Shown: positions 52,212-61,595, counted from the stretch's first letter. The stretch: 64,000 nt of DNA from Butyrivibrio sp. (GCA_017615275.1 JAGAAO010000038.1:56544-120543), one strand, 5' to 3'. The notes: a model not told the origin generated them from the sequence alone. Translations and numbers: made by a program.

Positions 52212-52230
52212 AGGTTCGGTTCTTTCGAAC
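52212..52230. repeat. Dispersed repeat R3, copy 2
   Basis: AGGTTCGGTTCTTTCGAAC, one base different from copy 1 at 51785. Together R3 and R4 flank the array on both sides in the same orientation. Confidence 0.7.
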
Positions 52231-52340
52231 AAATGCTATAATCATTAGTAAAGGTTGATGTTGTTAGAGTGGCGGTTTCGCAGACTCCTTCGGGGTGAGA
52301 GAAGCTTGCAAAACATATACTGCGATGCGGAGGGAAAAAA

Positions 52341-52655
52341 ATGAAGGAAAAACTTGGCAAGCTCAATGTATTTGTACTGGCGGCTGTTATTGCGCTGGGA
52401 GTGATGGTGGCTGTCTGTATATTGAATCTGCTTCTTTATTATTCGATTGAAGAGATAATCGGAATACCTTATTCGGGTGGAGAAGTTACAGGAACAACAG
52501 GTTTTGGCATGGTTCTTGAGCATTATTACAGTCTTTCTCCGGATGCGGGGGAAACTACCAGCCTGTCATTTTCGCTGTTGTCTGCTATTATTAGTTATGT
52601 TGTGCTGTATGTGATTTCTTTTTTCATTGCAAAAGGAATTAAGGATTCACAGTGA
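52341..52655 (+). CDS. Hypothetical small membrane protein
   Basis: A 104-residue protein with two hydrophobic helices (about 10-32 and 76-97) around a Gly/Thr/Ser-rich loop with SGGEVTGTTGFG. It was not recognised. ATG 52341 has GGAGGG at a good distance and a terminator follows at once, which supports a real gene. It lies just downstream of the repeat cluster. Confidence 0.6.
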   Translation: MKEKLGKLNVFVLAAVIALGVMVAVCILNLLLYYSIEEIIGIPYSGGEVTGTTGFGMVLEHYYSLSPDAGETTSLSFSLLSAIISYVVLYVISFFIAKGIKDSQ

Positions 52656-52661
52656 CATAAA

Positions 52662-52701
52662 AAAGGGCTTTCGCTGATGTATTCTACGCGAAAGCCCTTT
52701 G
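52662..52701 (+). terminator. Terminator after the small membrane protein
   Basis: AAAGGGCTTTCGC and GCGAAAGCCCTTT form a 13-base perfect stem. Confidence 0.85.
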
Positions 52702-52968
52702 GTTCTTTTGTAATCTTTCTCCTTTCATTTTTTTCATAAATGAATGATAAGCGTATTAGTGATGTTAGTACAGTTATACACCAAAATGAAAAATATGTCA
52801 AATATAAAATTCACATTTTCTTAAATGCTGCGTGGTTAAGGGGAAAAATTGAGCCATAAAGTTGTTGCTGTCAGTGATGCGGGCATGGTAAAATGTTAAA
52901 GAAAAGTTAAAGAATAACAAGCCGGCAATATACGCGGCGATGACATAAACAGCAAAGGAGAAGAGCTT

Positions 52969-53691
52969 ATGAGTGAAATGGCAGATAAAATGGTGAAATG
53001 TTTTGACTATCCATATACTTTGTTTGGTGCGGGAACGGATTGCAGCGAGATAATGAGCGCTTACGAAGAAAAGAAGCGCATCGGAAAAGAAAAAGGATTT
53101 ACGCCTGTTATAGTTCCTGTTGATGATATCCTTTTAGAGTATTGGGGAATTCTTGAGGATGAGAAATATTCGGTAGAAGCAACTATTCGCGATGCGGCTT
53201 CCAAAGATGGAAAGACAATTCTTGATGCGCGTTACAAGGGATATCTTGAAGAGTTTGGAATACCCGAGAAGGATCTTGTCGGAGAATTTGAGGATGGACC
53301 TGATATTTTGGATGAGTACTCATCATTTGTCGATTTTGGTTCTTTTGATATTGTGGAAACTATAATTTTTGAAGTGCCGACAGCAAATCCTTGGGAAGTT
53401 GTGGCATATCTTCCTTTCGGTGGCTGGAATGACTGTCCTTCACCGGAAGATATGGTTGCTGTATGCAAATATTGGTTTGATAAGTACGGAGCGGTTCCTG
53501 TTACAATATCACATGATATTATGGAAATGTCGGTGCCTGAATGCGTTGGAGAGGGCAATGCGCTTGAACTTGCCAAAGAGCATTACGCCTTTTCAACGGA
53601 CAGAGTCGATCAGGGAACCCGTACATACACGATCAGCGAAGTGGCTGCAAGCCTTGCAGTATCTAAGATCTGGTTCTTCTGGTGGGATTGA
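52969..53691 (+). CDS. DUF4253 domain protein
   Basis: A 240-residue soluble protein. Its C-terminal half is a DUF4253 domain: NPWEVVAYLPFGGWNDCPSPEDMVAVCKYWFDKYGAVPVTISHD and the final KIWFFWWD. The N-terminal ~60 residues include FTPVIVPVDDILLEYWGI, also typical of the family. DUF4253 has no known enzyme activity; related genes are often linked to toxin-immunity loci, but nothing toxin-like is adjacent. AAAGGAGAAG precedes ATG 52969. Confidence 0.85.
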   Translation: MSEMADKMVKCFDYPYTLFGAGTDCSEIMSAYEEKKRIGKEKGFTPVIVPVDDILLEYWGILEDEKYSVEATIRDAASKDGKTILDARYKGYLEEFGIPEKDLVGEFEDGPDILDEYSSFVDFGSFDIVETIIFEVPTANPWEVVAYLPFGGWNDCPSPEDMVAVCKYWFDKYGAVPVTISHDIMEMSVPECVGEGNALELAKEHYAFSTDRVDQGTRTYTISEVAASLAVSKIWFFWWD

Positions 53692-53699
53692 TGTAATAA

Positions 53700-53727
53700 G
53701 GGCTGCCGCGTATTAGCGTGGCAGCCC
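53700..53727. terminator. Terminator shared by convergent genes, with a stop codon in its loop
   Basis: GGGCTGCC-GCG / GCGTGGCAGCCC stem with a short loop TATTA. The TAA stop of the minus-strand AP2-like gene (53713-53715) lies in the loop, so the last four codons of that gene form half the stem. Confidence 0.75.
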
Positions 53728-54519
53728 GGTTATTTTATAGATCCTGTCGGAAATCCTGACTTTGAGGTAGATGTCGGCGTATTGAGAGGGCGTTACCTCT
53801 TCGACATAGTTCTGGATGAAATTTCTTTTAATCCCGTTTTTGACGAGAATGTCTGCAGCTTTGTTGTAGGCAATCGCAGCTTCGGTTTCTGAGTCATATT
53901 TTCCCACAACATAGTTGCTCCTTATGTGTATGACCGTCTTGTACTTCACAAAACCTTTTTCGGCGTATTGCCTTACGCCGTGATATCTGTTGAGAATGAT
54001 GATGTTTTCATAGCGAAGATCATAGGGATCGTCGTTTGCAAAGCGGAAATCGCGTCCCGGTACGGAATAACTCTTAATGCCGTATCTTTGCAGAACAGAG
54101 AGCTGACTTCCGTAGTCCGCAACAAAAAGGTGAGATCCTCTTTTCATTATTTTGTGAGACGAATAATAAAAAAGATCGTCTATATCAAATTTTAAAAATT
54201 CATCTTTTGAAAGATAATAATTAAAAAAATTTTTTTCCAAATAAATGGGAGTTGAGATATAGATTCCTTTATCCCTGTAATTCACTAAAGAGACGCATTT
54301 TTCGAAGGGTAGCGCCATCGAAGGAGAGTATGACTCTATACTAAATGACGTGCAGTTTAAAACGTTTTTTGCTTCGCGATAAACCTTGGCTGCTTCCTTC
54401 ATTGAAGTAAACGAACCAAGGGCAATATGCTTGCCACAATAGGTTATAGAAGCCCTGAAAGATGGGGTTCCGTCTTTTAAAGTTGTCTCATATACTCCGA
54501 CAGAATTATTTTTTTTCAC
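53713..54519 (-). CDS. AP2 / degenerate HNH-like protein
   Basis: A 268-residue protein with two AP2/integrase-type DNA-binding repeats: 8-54 (GVYETTLKDGTPSFRASITY … LGSFTSMKEAAKVYREA) and 180-230 (HGVRQY … VGKYDSETEAAIAYNKAA). Between them, about 155-178, NDDPYDLRYENIIIL resembles the C-terminal half of HNH homing nucleases (the NPLDNRxENL block), but the catalytic His-Asn part is not obvious. It may be a domesticated homing-endonuclease-like DNA binder. It is convergent with the DUF4253 gene and divergent from thrC. Confidence 0.65.
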   Translation of the reverse strand: MKKNNSVGVYETTLKDGTPSFRASITYCGKHIALGSFTSMKEAAKVYREAKNVLNCTSFSIESYSPSMALPFEKCVSLVNYRDKGIYISTPIYLEKNFFNYYLSKDEFLKFDIDDLFYYSSHKIMKRGSHLFVADYGSQLSVLQRYGIKSYSVPGRDFRFANDDPYDLRYENIIILNRYHGVRQYAEKGFVKYKTVIHIRSNYVVGKYDSETEAAIAYNKAADILVKNGIKRNFIQNYVEEVTPSQYADIYLKVRISDRIYKITGLPR

Positions 54520-54632
54520 ACAATCACCCGGTTTGTATGTTATAATTTTAACTTAAGGGCTGTATTGAAAATGCCCTGAAAAATATGAAATAATATTTTA
54601 AATATTGTATCAACAAAAGAGGAGTAAAAGCA

Positions 54633-56126
54633 ATGGCAAAGGAAGTTTTGTACAGTAGCACCAGGGGAGCGCAGGGCCAGATTAAGGCTTCGGAAGCGAT
54701 TCTCAGAGGACTTGCACCTGACGGAGGATTATATGTCCCCGATCATATACCGCATCTTGAGAAAACTTTGAGAGAGATTGCGGAACTCGATTACCAGGGT
54801 ACTGCTTATGAGGTAATGAGACTTCTTCTTACCGATTATACAGAGGAAGAGCTTAAATACTGCATTACAAATGCATATGATTCAAAATTTGACACTAAAG
54901 AGATAGCTCCTATTTCAGAGGCGGATGGTGCTTTCTATCTGGAACTGTATCACGGCGCAACTATTGCTTTTAAAGACATGGCACTTTCAATCCTTCCATA
55001 TCTCATGACAACAGCTGCCAAGAAGAACAACGCCAAGAATGAGATCGTTATTCTTACAGCTACAAGCGGAGATACGGGAAAAGCTGCTCTTGCAGGTTTT
55101 GCTGATGTTCCGGGCACAAGGATCATTGTATTTTATCCCAAGCACGGTGTCAGCCCTATTCAGGAACAGCAGATGGTGACACAAAAAGGAGATAACACTT
55201 GTGTTATCGGTATTGAAGGAAACTTCGACGATGCTCAGACAGGAGTAAAGAAGCTCTTTACAGATGATAAGCTTGCAAAAGAGATGGATGAGAAGGGATT
55301 CCAGTTCTCATCGGCAAACTCCATCAACATCGGACGTTTGGTTCCTCAGATAGTTTATTATGTATATTCATACGCAAAGCTTCTTAAAGAGGGAAGAATT
55401 GCGGATGGCGATCCGATCAATGTAGTGGTTCCCACAGGTAACTTCGGCAATATACTTGCGGCTTACTACGCTAAGAACATGGGTGTTCCGATCGGAAAGC
55501 TTATCTGTGCTTCAAACTCAAACAAGGTACTTTTTGACTTCTTTAAGACAGGAGAGTATGACAGAAATCGTGAATTTGTTCTTACATCTTCACCTTCAAT
55601 GGATATTCTCATTTCATCAAATCTTGAGAGACTCATTTACCACATCTCAGGCGATAATGCCGGAGCAGATGCAGAGTACATGGGCAAGCTCGCTAAAGAT
55701 GGCAAATATGAAATAACAGATGATATGAGATCGAAGCTTGTTGACTTTTTTGGGGGATATGCTACAGAGCAGGAGACATTTGACACAATCAGAAACATAT
55801 TTGAGAAGACAGGCTATCTCATGGATACACATACAGCTGTTGCAAGTGCTGTATACAGCAAGTATGTCAAGGAAACAGGGGACAATACACCTACAGTGAT
55901 CGCTTCAACAGCAAGTCCCTTCAAATTTACCAGAAGCGTTATGAATGCTCTTAACAAAGGAGATGATTCCAAGGGAGATTTCGAACTTGCAGACGAACTT
56001 TCCAAGGTATCGAATGTTAAGATCCCCGAGGCGGTTTCATCAATAAGAACCGCTGAGATCAGACACAAAAAAGTTGTCGATAAGACTGAAATGGAAGGTG
56101 CCGTAAAAGAATTCCTCGGTCTTTGA
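54633..56126 (+). CDS. thrC: Threonine synthase
   Basis: ThrC converts O-phosphohomoserine to threonine. It is a 497-residue PLP fold II enzyme with the N-terminal STRG start, LRGLAPDGGLYVP, the PLP-binding Lys114 in ATIAFKDMAL, TATSGDTGKAAL and VPTGNFGNILAAYYAK. The length matches the longer E. coli/yeast-type class. AGAGGAG precedes ATG 54633. No hom or thrB is adjacent. Confidence 0.95.
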   Translation: MAKEVLYSSTRGAQGQIKASEAILRGLAPDGGLYVPDHIPHLEKTLREIAELDYQGTAYEVMRLLLTDYTEEELKYCITNAYDSKFDTKEIAPISEADGAFYLELYHGATIAFKDMALSILPYLMTTAAKKNNAKNEIVILTATSGDTGKAALAGFADVPGTRIIVFYPKHGVSPIQEQQMVTQKGDNTCVIGIEGNFDDAQTGVKKLFTDDKLAKEMDEKGFQFSSANSINIGRLVPQIVYYVYSYAKLLKEGRIADGDPINVVVPTGNFGNILAAYYAKNMGVPIGKLICASNSNKVLFDFFKTGEYDRNREFVLTSSPSMDILISSNLERLIYHISGDNAGADAEYMGKLAKDGKYEITDDMRSKLVDFFGGYATEQETFDTIRNIFEKTGYLMDTHTAVASAVYSKYVKETGDNTPTVIASTASPFKFTRSVMNALNKGDDSKGDFELADELSKVSNVKIPEAVSSIRTAEIRHKKVVDKTEMEGAVKEFLGL

Positions 56127-56160
56127 GCAAAAATTGATAAATGCTTAAACGGAGGTGCAG

Positions 56161-57534
56161 ATGGAAAACGGAAAGAATATTTACTCGGAAAATACACCTG
56201 AGATAGTTGAACTTGCTAGACTGTCAGAAACCGCGGATATGATCGAGAACGATCTTTTTGTCAAATATGACGTAAAAAGAGGGCTTAGAGATTTAGACGG
56301 AAAAGGTGTGCTTACCGGCCTTACACGTATTTCGGAAATAGTGGCGAAAGAAGAAAAAGACGGAAAGAGTATTCCTAAGGACGGCGAACTGTATTTCAGA
56401 GGATATGATGTCAAAGAACTTATTAAGGCAGCATCCGATGATAACAGGTTTGCTTTTGAGGAATGCGCATACCTGCTTCTTTTTGATAAATTGCCAAGTA
56501 AAAAAGAATTGGATGATTTTAACAGACTTCTTGGTTTTTACAGAAGTCTTCCCACAAGTTTCGTAAGAGATATTATCATGAAGGCTCCCAGTAAGGATAT
56601 GATGAATACCCTTGCAAGGAGTGTTCTGACTCTTTATTCTTACGATGATCTTGCGGATGATACATCATTACCAAACGTGCTCAGACAGAGCTTACAGCTT
56701 ATAAGCTTGTTCCCGCTTTTATCTATATACGGATATCAGGCTTATAACCATTATCACGAGGGAAAGACATTGTTTATTCACCCTCCTCTCGAGAAGCTTT
56801 CGACTGCCGAGACTATTTTGTATTTGCTCAGACCTGACAGCAAGTACACAGAGCTTGAGGCAAAGCTTCTTGATATTTGCCTTGTGCTTCATATGGAACA
56901 CGGCGGCGGTAACAATTCATCTTTCACAACCCACGTTGTCAGCTCAAGTATGACGGATACATATTCCGTTATTGCTGCGGCAATAGGCTCCTTGAAGGGA
57001 CCCAGGCACGGCGGTGCGAACATCAAGGTTGTTCACATGTTTGATGATATTGAAGCCAATGTCAAGAATTGGGAAGATGAGGAAGAAGTGGCTGCATACC
57101 TCACTAAGATACTCAATAAGGAGGCCTTTGATAATGCAGGACTTATCTACGGTATCGGACATGCCATCTATTCCAAGTCGGATCCGAGAGCTACAGTGTT
57201 AAAGAGCTTTGTTGAGAAGCTTGCAATAGAAAAAGGACGTGAAGACGAGCTCAAGTTATATGAGCTTGTTGAGAAGCTTGCGCCTCAGATCATCAGCGGA
57301 GAGCGCACTATGTATAAGGGTGTAAGCGCAAATGTTGATTTTTATTCCGGATTTGTTTATCGTATGCTTGGACTTCCTGAGGAACTTTATCCAACAATCT
57401 TTGCTATGGCGAGAATCGTAGGATGGAGTGCGCACAGAATGGAAGAGCTTGCCAACAGAGGTAAGATCATTCGTCCCGCATACATGGCAATTGAGCCCAG
57501 AAAAGGCTATATGGAAATGAAAGACAGAGTTTAA
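56161..57534 (+). CDS. Citrate synthase
   Basis: A 457-residue citrate synthase condensing acetyl-CoA with oxaloacetate. The active-site histidine regions are LHMEHGGGNNSSFTTHVVSS and the GPRHGGAN / GIGHAIYSKSDPRA blocks. It has a ~60-residue N-terminal extension before TRISEIV, as in the longer Clostridia-type enzymes. ATG 56161 follows ACGGAGG at 5 bases. In an anaerobe it probably feeds 2-oxoglutarate and glutamate synthesis. No aconitase or IDH gene is in the window. Confidence 0.92.
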   Translation: MENGKNIYSENTPEIVELARLSETADMIENDLFVKYDVKRGLRDLDGKGVLTGLTRISEIVAKEEKDGKSIPKDGELYFRGYDVKELIKAASDDNRFAFEECAYLLLFDKLPSKKELDDFNRLLGFYRSLPTSFVRDIIMKAPSKDMMNTLARSVLTLYSYDDLADDTSLPNVLRQSLQLISLFPLLSIYGYQAYNHYHEGKTLFIHPPLEKLSTAETILYLLRPDSKYTELEAKLLDICLVLHMEHGGGNNSSFTTHVVSSSMTDTYSVIAAAIGSLKGPRHGGANIKVVHMFDDIEANVKNWEDEEEVAAYLTKILNKEAFDNAGLIYGIGHAIYSKSDPRATVLKSFVEKLAIEKGREDELKLYELVEKLAPQIISGERTMYKGVSANVDFYSGFVYRMLGLPEELYPTIFAMARIVGWSAHRMEELANRGKIIRPAYMAIEPRKGYMEMKDRV

Positions 57535-57550
57535 GAAAAGAGGTGCTTTT

Positions 57551-58210
57551 ATGGAAGAGAAAGATATCATAAAGCTTATTGACCACACTCAGCTTCAGGC
57601 TGACGCTACATGGGAGGATATCGTGAGTCTTTGCGACGAAGCGGTTAAGTACAAGACTGCAACAGTCTGCATTCCGCCCACATATCTGAAGAGAGTGCAT
57701 GATAAGTATGGAGATGATCTTAAGCTCTGTACAGTTATCGGATTCCCTCTCGGCTACAGCTGCACTGCGGCTAAGGTTGTTGAGGCAAAAGAGGCTATAA
57801 AGGACGGCGCTCTTGAGATCGATACTGTTGTTAATGTAAGTGATGTTAAAAATCACAGATATGACGAAGTTAAGAAGGAACTCGAAGAGATCAGAAAGGC
57901 TTGCGGAGACAAGCTTCTTAAGGTTATAATCGAGACCTGTTATCTTACAGAAGATGAGAAAAAAGAACTCTGCAAGATCGTTACAGAGGTTAAGGCTGAT
58001 TATATCAAGACATCGACAGGTTTTGGCAGCGCAGGTGCAACTCTTGAGGACATTGAGCTCTTTAAGCAGAACATCGGACCTGATGTAAAGATCAAAGCAG
58101 CCGGCGGTATCCGCACAATTGAGGATGCTGTAAGCTACGCAGAAGCAGGCTGCAGCAGGATCGGCTCATCAAAGGTTGTACCTCTTATCGTTAAGAAGTA
58201 CGGATTGTAA
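57551..58210 (+). CDS. deoC: Deoxyribose-phosphate aldolase
   Basis: DeoC splits 2-deoxyribose 5-phosphate into glyceraldehyde 3-phosphate and acetaldehyde. The 219-residue TIM barrel has DHTQL at the start, the Schiff-base Lys153 in ADYIKTSTGFG, and the catalytic KAAGGIRT near the end. AAAAGAGGTG precedes ATG 57551. It lies between citrate synthase and an aminopeptidase gene on the same strand, not in a deo operon. Confidence 0.95.
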   Translation: MEEKDIIKLIDHTQLQADATWEDIVSLCDEAVKYKTATVCIPPTYLKRVHDKYGDDLKLCTVIGFPLGYSCTAAKVVEAKEAIKDGALEIDTVVNVSDVKNHRYDEVKKELEEIRKACGDKLLKVIIETCYLTEDEKKELCKIVTEVKADYIKTSTGFGSAGATLEDIELFKQNIGPDVKIKAAGGIRTIEDAVSYAEAGCSRIGSSKVVPLIVKKYGL

Positions 58211-58241
58211 GGAAATTTTTTTATATCGGGAAGTGATACAA

Positions 58242-60065
58242 GTGGAAACAGAAAAAAAGATTATAAAAAACAGGCTTACACAGCTCAGAAAGAAGATGAA
58301 AGAGAACGGGATCGATTACTACATGATCCCTACTTCAGATTTCCATAATTCTGAGTATGCCGCCGATTATTTTAAAGCAAGAGAGTATTTCTGTGGATTT
58401 GACGGATCAAACGGAACTTTGGTCGTAAGCGCGGATGAAGCAGGTCTTTGGACGGATGGAAGATATTTCATCCAGGCTGAGAATCAGCTCAAGGGCACAG
58501 GCGTAACTCTCTACAGAATGCTGGATGCAGGCGTTCCGACAATTGAGGAATATCTTGATTCCCAGATGGAGCAGGGTAATGTTCTCGGTTTTGACGGAAG
58601 AGTAGTGTCTGCGGTAATAGGCGACAGCCTTGCCAAGAAGCTTAAGAAGACAAAGACAGAGTTTAAGATCGACAAGGATCTTGCACAGGAAGTGTGGTCT
58701 GACAGACCCAAGCTTCCTTGCCATGATATCTATGTTCTTTCCGACGAGCTTTGCGGAAAATCTTTTAAAGAAAAACTTGTCGATGTCAGAAAGGCTATGG
58801 AAGAGAATGATACAAGCATTTATTTCCTTTCAAAGCTTGATGATATCATGTGGCTTACAAATTTAAGAGGAAACGATGTTGAGTGTAACCCTGTAGCTCT
58901 CTCATATGCAATAATAACAAACGATATGTTTATCCTGTTTGTGCAGAAAGAGGAAGTTACGGACGAGGTTCGCGCATATTGCGAAAGTAACGGCATCGTC
59001 CTTAAAGATTACGAAGAATATGCCGAGTACATGTCAGAATTTGTATTTACGGGTAATGTTCTTTTTGACAAGAGAAATACAAACTATTTCACATACAAAC
59101 TTATCACCGATAAGGCAGAATCTGCGGGATTTAAGACTGTCAACATCAAAGATCCCACAGAACTTATGAAAGCGATCAAGAACGACACTGAGCTTAAGAA
59201 TATCCGCGAGGTATATCTGCGCGACAGTGCCGCTTTGACAGAGTTTATTTACTGGGTAAAGGAAAACGCCGGCAAAGTTCCCATGACAGAGTATTCTGCG
59301 GCTTGCAAGCTTGATAGCATGAGAGCACAGCTTCCCGGATTTATAGAGCTTTCTTTCCCTACTATCAGTGCGTACAAGGCAAATGCCGCTATGATGCACT
59401 ACGAGGCAACAGAGGATAACTGTGCCGAGATAGGCAAGGACGGAATGCTTCTTGTTGATTCGGGCGGAACATACATGGGCGGAACTACCGACGTTACAAG
59501 AACTATCGTGATCGGCGAGATCTCTGATGAGATTAAGCACCACTACACGGCTACCGTTATCGGAATGCTTCAGCTTGCCAATGCGAACTTCCTTGAGGGA
59601 TGCACAGGCAAGAATGTGGACATTTTGGCGAGACAGCCCTTGTGGGATCTTGATATCGACTATAAGTGCGGAACAGGACACGGCATAGGATATATGCTCA
59701 ATGTTCATGAGGGACCTCAGAATATCAGATGGCGTTTTGTGCCCGGACAGAACGAGGCACCTCTTGCTCCCGGAATGATAGTTTCCGATGAGCCCGGAGT
59801 TTATATTCAGGACAGCCATGGAATCAGAATCGAGAATATTATCGAAGTTGTAAAGGGCAATCTGAACGGAGACGGACAGTTCCTGCACTTCGAGCACCTT
59901 ACATATGTGCCTATCGACCTTGATGCTATAGATACCAAGTATATGCAACCCAAGGATATCAAGGCACTCAACGACTATCACAAGAAGGTATACGAGAAAG
60001 TTTCTCCTCTTATCCAAGACGAGAATGCAAAAAAATGGCTCAAGGAAGCGACAAGAGAAATATAA
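58242..60065 (+). CDS. pepP: Xaa-Pro aminopeptidase (M24B family)
   Basis: A 607-residue metallopeptidase of the long, three-domain type with two creatinase-like N-terminal domains (about 5-145 and 155-310) and a C-terminal pita-bread catalytic domain. Metal ligands lie in LLVDSGGTYMGGTTDVTRT (two Asp), GTGHGIGYMLNVHEG (His), SDEPGVYI and GIRIENI (two Glu). It removes N-terminal residues before proline. GTG 58242 (VETEKKII) is preferred to the longer frame because of a GGGAAG site at the right distance and overlap with deoC otherwise. Confidence 0.93.
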   Translation: METEKKIIKNRLTQLRKKMKENGIDYYMIPTSDFHNSEYAADYFKAREYFCGFDGSNGTLVVSADEAGLWTDGRYFIQAENQLKGTGVTLYRMLDAGVPTIEEYLDSQMEQGNVLGFDGRVVSAVIGDSLAKKLKKTKTEFKIDKDLAQEVWSDRPKLPCHDIYVLSDELCGKSFKEKLVDVRKAMEENDTSIYFLSKLDDIMWLTNLRGNDVECNPVALSYAIITNDMFILFVQKEEVTDEVRAYCESNGIVLKDYEEYAEYMSEFVFTGNVLFDKRNTNYFTYKLITDKAESAGFKTVNIKDPTELMKAIKNDTELKNIREVYLRDSAALTEFIYWVKENAGKVPMTEYSAACKLDSMRAQLPGFIELSFPTISAYKANAAMMHYEATEDNCAEIGKDGMLLVDSGGTYMGGTTDVTRTIVIGEISDEIKHHYTATVIGMLQLANANFLEGCTGKNVDILARQPLWDLDIDYKCGTGHGIGYMLNVHEGPQNIRWRFVPGQNEAPLAPGMIVSDEPGVYIQDSHGIRIENIIEVVKGNLNGDGQFLHFEHLTYVPIDLDAIDTKYMQPKDIKALNDYHKKVYEKVSPLIQDENAKKWLKEATREI

Positions 60066-60103
60066 GATATCTGTAAAAATACTCTTAAATCCTGCGTAAA
60101 CCC

Positions 60104-60131
60104 TTGAAAAATGCATATGCATGAATATAAT
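60104..60131 (+). promoter_or_regulatory. Promoter of the 6S-like RNA
   Basis: TTGAAA (60104-60109), 16-base spacer, consensus TATAAT (60126-60131). The expected start is near 60138, exactly where the long RNA hairpin begins. Confidence 0.75.
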
Positions 60132-60137
60132 AAAGAT

Positions 60138-60402
60138 AGAGCTACAAGTGTAGTTCTCCTGGGGTGTCCGACAACTCCTGTGTAATTTGAACCTACATTA
60201 CTTTAAACGGGACTCCTACATTGCTGTTATAAATGTCACGCCTTCGGCCCTGCGCATGCGCAGACAAAGCTATGGGAGAGGAAGACAGGCATATCAGTTG
60301 CGGTAACCCACCTGGCGTTAGCTAGGAGTCAAATAACAGGAACCGGCATTTTGGGATTTAAATTGGGTATAAAAGCAGTCATATTTCTTATGGCTGCTTT
60401 TT
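60138..60402 (+). ncRNA. ssrS: Probable 6S RNA
   Basis: A strong promoter and an intrinsic terminator (60371-60402) bound a 265-base non-coding stretch. The ends pair in a long closing stem (60157-60166 with 60347-60356, then CCG/CGG, then TCCTGT/ACAGGA). The middle has a bubble with a small GTAAT/ATTAC hairpin, and a terminal stem GACTCCTA / TAGGAGTC continues into a CTGCGCATGCGCAG hairpin. Closing stem, central bubble and terminal stem are the 6S architecture; GGTGTCCG resembles its 5-prime consensus. 6S RNA mimics an open promoter and sequesters RNA polymerase. The mature end may be nearer 60356. Confidence 0.65.
60371..60402 (+). terminator. Terminator of the 6S-like RNA
   Basis: GCAGTCATA / TATGGCTGC stem with a TTTCT loop and a five-T tail. 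Confidence 0.8.
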
Positions 60403-60437
60403 CCATATGAGCCGATTTAAACTGCGGGGACAGAGAC

Positions 60438-61595
60438 ATGAAGATAAATAACAAGTGGTTCAAAAAAAAGTGGGTATCATATACGATTGCAACCTGTTCG
60501 GCTGTTCTTCTGTATATGTTTTTATCACACTTCACAACGATTATCGGAGCTATAAATTCATTCTTCAGTTTTCTCAGACCGATCATTATAGCGATTGTCA
60601 TAGCGTACATAGTAAATCCTGTGGCACGCTTATTTGAAGGCGGGATCTTTAGCAAGATAAAAAAAGAGAAGACCAAGTGGAAGCTGTCCGTTGCCTTGGC
60701 AATTATTGTGATACTTCTTTCGGTGACACTTCTTTTCCTGGCGCTGATACCGCAGATTGTGGAAAGCGTATCGACCCTTGTTATGAGCATCGGCGATTAT
60801 ATCGATTCTTCGCAGAATTCATCGCACAGCCTTATTAGTGAACTCAAGAAAAGCAGTTTCCTGGCTTTCCTCGGAGTTGATTTTGCCGCTCTTGAAGATC
60901 TGGGCGACAATATCCTTAACATGATAGGCGATTACTTTACTGCAAACGCACCAAATCTTGTCAGCGGATCTGTGAGCGCCGGCAAAGGAATGGTTGATCT
61001 GGCGCTTGCATTCATTCTTGCCATATATTTCCTTTTGGACAAAAAGAGACTCATAAAGGGCATTTCCAAATTTATGAGCCTTGTGATGAAGGACAAGACT
61101 TACAAGAGAACATGCGATGTTACCGATAAATGTAATGCAATCCTTATCAGATATATCAGCTTTGATATTATAGACGGAATCGTTGTCGGTATCGTCAACT
61201 TTATATACATGCTGATAGCGGGACAACCTTATGCGGTGCTGATCTCCGTTATTGTCGGAATCACGAATCTCGCGCCGACTTTCGGACCGATCGTAGGATG
61301 CGCTATAGGAGCGTTTATCCTTGTACTCATCAATCCATGGTATGCTCTTTGGTTTATTATATTTACGATAGTGCTTCAGACCATTGACGCATATATCCTG
61401 AAACCGAGACTTTTTGGAGAAAGTCTTGGCGTATCTCCGATCATGATACTTATTTCCATTATCCTCGGAGGCAGACTGTTCCAGGTTGTGGGTATTCTTC
61501 TCGCAATTCCTGTTGCTGCCATAATTGACTTTGTCTGGAAAGACTATGTAATAAAAAAACTTGAGGAAAAGAAAAGTGAGAGGTACAATATATAG
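60438..61595 (+). CDS. AI-2E family transporter
   Basis: A 385-residue membrane protein of the AI-2E/YdiK-PerM family with about eight transmembrane helices. Family features include an N-terminal pair of helices after basic residues, the coil region at about 120-165, ITNLAPTFGPIVGCAIGAF and LKPRLFGESLGVSPIMILISIILGG near the C-terminus. Members export or import small molecules and some act as Na+/H+ antiporters; the substrate is unknown. GGGGACAGAG lies before ATG 60438. Confidence 0.92.
   Translation: MKINNKWFKKKWVSYTIATCSAVLLYMFLSHFTTIIGAINSFFSFLRPIIIAIVIAYIVNPVARLFEGGIFSKIKKEKTKWKLSVALAIIVILLSVTLLFLALIPQIVESVSTLVMSIGDYIDSSQNSSHSLISELKKSSFLAFLGVDFAALEDLGDNILNMIGDYFTANAPNLVSGSVSAGKGMVDLALAFILAIYFLLDKKRLIKGISKFMSLVMKDKTYKRTCDVTDKCNAILIRYISFDIIDGIVVGIVNFIYMLIAGQPYAVLISVIVGITNLAPTFGPIVGCAIGAFILVLINPWYALWFIIFTIVLQTIDAYILKPRLFGESLGVSPIMILISIILGGRLFQVVGILLAIPVAAIIDFVWKDYVIKKLEEKKSERYNI

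Noticed and set aside
59034-60122. 362-codon minus-strand frame opposite the Xaa-Pro aminopeptidase
   Set aside because: The plus-strand frame has complete M24 metal-ligand motifs; the antisense product shows no recognisable family and has no ribosome site.
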